Below the pieces are notes generated by a model. That model was not told where the DNA came from, searched no databases, and saw only the letters and a program-made list of their open reading frames with translations. Below are positions 62,372 to 64,000 of a stretch of DNA of 64,000 bases, one piece after another; within the stretch, counting starts at the first letter, position 1, and each line of letters opens with the position of its first letter. This DNA comes from Pipra filicauda (lineage: Eukaryota; Chordata; Aves; Passeriformes; Pipridae), in NCBI RefSeq assembly GCF_003945595.2, contig NW_024104140.1, positions 372,001 to 436,000 on the forward strand, read 5' to 3'. A program made the position numbers and the translations under genes.

Positions 62372-63611
62372 TTTGTCATCCATCTTCGTTGTTAAGTAGT
62401 ATGCATATCCCAGTCAGTCTGTGAGAACAAGTCAGAAAGGGAGATAATTTAAAGATAAATAAGAACTCAATAAAGGCAGTGCTGATTTACAGCATGTTAT
62501 TTAAACTCACTCACTGTTGCCGTAGTAGTCAGGCTGGGCCTTTGGACTGAAGGACAGATGCCAAGCTTCTTTCTTCCTCGCTGGTATAATCTCCTGCTGC
62601 TTGGCTGGCATGTGTCTGTAGTGCTCATGGATTCACTGCTTTTACGGTATCAGCAGCACAGAAACTTTATTAATTAAAAATTCCACAAACCCTTCAGATT
62701 CCATGAGCTGCTCACAGTATAGCACACACGTACCTGAGGGTCCTCCACCAACACTTCAAAGAAAGCAGTAAGAGCCAAAAAGAGGAGAATTAGTTTGGAA
62801 ATGTAGTGAGCATGTTAAAACGCGTGGACTCAAGTGCTTTCAGACCAAGAGGCTGCCAGTCAACCTGTGCTGCCTCGCTTACAGAGCAGCACATCTCCAG
62901 TGAAGAACATCAGAGCAGTCTGATGCCTGTGCCCCTGCACCTTCTGTGGCAGGGGCTGTTCCCTCCACAGCAGATTCGTAAGTGGAGTCTGCAAAGGAGA
63001 CACGCACCAAGTCAATAACACAGGTCTTGATGACCTTAATGCCAGAGAGGATTTGGATGGCACTTTTCTGAGGGAAAAGTTATTTGTAATGAGAAAAGCA
63101 GCAGGTTATTTTTTCTGTTGTGTCCGACGTCTGTTTAAGAACAGGACAGCGGGTTTCACATGCTCATGTTTGACATTCAGGCCTTATCATATGCATCTGT
63201 CCTTAAAGAAATGCTGAGAGATACACTCAGGCTTGACAGCCTGATTTGCAAGGACCTTATCTGCCAGTGAAGTTCTGTGTATACCTGGTGCAGTAGCATC
63301 ACCACTTTGCAGTTTGCGTCTCCTCTCCCCAGTTAAAGGAATTTTTGATGGGCTGACAGACAAAGCAAATGAGATTCCTTGGAAGGACTCTAGGCAACCA
63401 TCTTCTCCAGATTTCTGCGGGGATGTGGTGTTTGCATGCATGAGAGAGAGTGTGTGTTGGAGGGGGGAGGAATTGACAGTAAGACATTGTGTTAAAAAAC
63501 AGTGGATGATGTCTGCAGATCTGTTCAGTGAGTTTATCTAAATATTCCCTTTTCTCCCTTTTTTTTTTTTTCCCTTCCCTTCCTTCTTTCTCTTCTCCCA
63601 TTTACTGCCAG
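62372..63611. other. Unique DNA with possible minus-strand splice unit
   Basis: No gene recognised. At 62734-62753 (minus strand) a pyrimidine tract and AAG acceptor precede a 20-nt segment with a CAG|GTACGT donor, discussed as a finding. From about 63540 to 63600 a long T/C tract leads into the exon-like segment at 63612. Confidence 0.5.
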
Positions 63612-63686
63612 GAAGGACCACCTCTGAAGGGCCAGTTCAGTACAGCCTGGCACCAACACAGACGGACATCAACAACAGTTCCAACT
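63612..63686 (+). other. Best exon candidate, 75 nt, gene unknown
   Basis: A pyrimidine tract of roughly 50 bases (63549-63606, almost only T and C) ends in TTTACTGCCAG at 63611. The segment is 75 nt, a multiple of three, and is followed by a consensus donor ACT|GTGAGT at 63687. Two of three frames are open across it. The phase 1-1 frame reads RTTSEGPVQYSLAP, then TQTDINNSSN, with two overlapping N-glycosylation sequons (NNS, NSS). Phase 1-1 cassette exons are typical of extracellular parts of surface proteins. The other open frame, phase 0-0, reads EGPPLKGQFSTAWHQHRRT. I recognise neither. This has the best splice signals in the window, but it is still only a prediction. Confidence 0.35.
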
Positions 63687-64000
63687 GTGAGTCAATTTGC
63701 AGTCGGGGGACTCCTTGAAATGGTATTGGTTTGTGTGCATGCAGAAGTTGCAAGAACCCTGCAGATGGCTTCCAGAACAGGGGAAGGGTAAATTTGTTAC
63801 CCCCAGCTCCCTCTGGTTGGAGCAGCCTGCAAGTTTTTGATGTCTCACTAAAAGCATTAGATAAATGTAGCTTTTCCTGAAATATACAAGGATTATGATG
63901 TGTGAGGGCCAGTGCCAGGGCATTTTGCCAACAGAATAGACTTTTGGAACTGGATGCTGTTCAGAGAAAGCTGTCCTCCAAGAAAGCTTAAGATACTTCG
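63687..64000. other. Unique non-coding DNA to the window end
   Basis: Follows the donor-like GTGAGT. Nothing coding or repetitive is recognised. If the upstream segment is a true exon this is the start of its downstream intron. Confidence 0.5.

Overview
The window reads as bird nuclear DNA, non-coding for most or all of its length. The avian signature is several CR1 non-LTR retrotransposon copies, some ending in the CR1 tail motif (for example GATTCTATGA at about 10505), plus one long-terminal-repeat element of the bird ERVL-like kind with clean target-site duplications. Base composition is mildly AT-rich, homopolymer runs of about 15 T or A are common, CpG is depleted except in small patches, and reading frames are short and Met-poor. 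I cannot name the species or the chromosome.

Layout. 1-9906: unique sequence with a (TTG)9 microsatellite, a 23-bp tandem repeat and one exon-like segment (2581-2688). 9907-10514: CR1 3' end, plus strand. 12640-13060: CR1, minus strand. 13061-25000: unique sequence, with a small GC- and CpG-richer patch at 16290-16860 that holds a short exon-like segment with a start codon. 25000-26068: a GC-richer island ending in a short CR1 tail. 26069-41687: unique sequence with a 12-bp-stem hairpin and a CpG-richer patch near 37.6-37.9 kb. 41688-42565: CR1, minus strand. 50682-51771: solo LTR with ATAAA duplications. About 54.0-54.4 kb: a CpG-bearing stretch with a TATA box, a well-placed ATG and a 13-bp tandem repeat. 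57258-59245: long CR1 copy covering the end of the endonuclease and most of the reverse transcriptase. 62119-62371: CR1 3' end, minus strand. 63612-63686: the best exon candidate, behind a very long pyrimidine tract.

No gene could be identified. The reading frames longer than about 100 codons are explained by CR1, by the antisense strand of the LTR, by a microsatellite or by chance. The most economical reading is the interior of a very long intron, or intergenic DNA, with at most a few short exons. All exon calls rest on splice-site pattern and open frame alone and are marked low confidence. I see no tRNA, rRNA or CRISPR array, and nothing that looks like a previously undescribed biological system.
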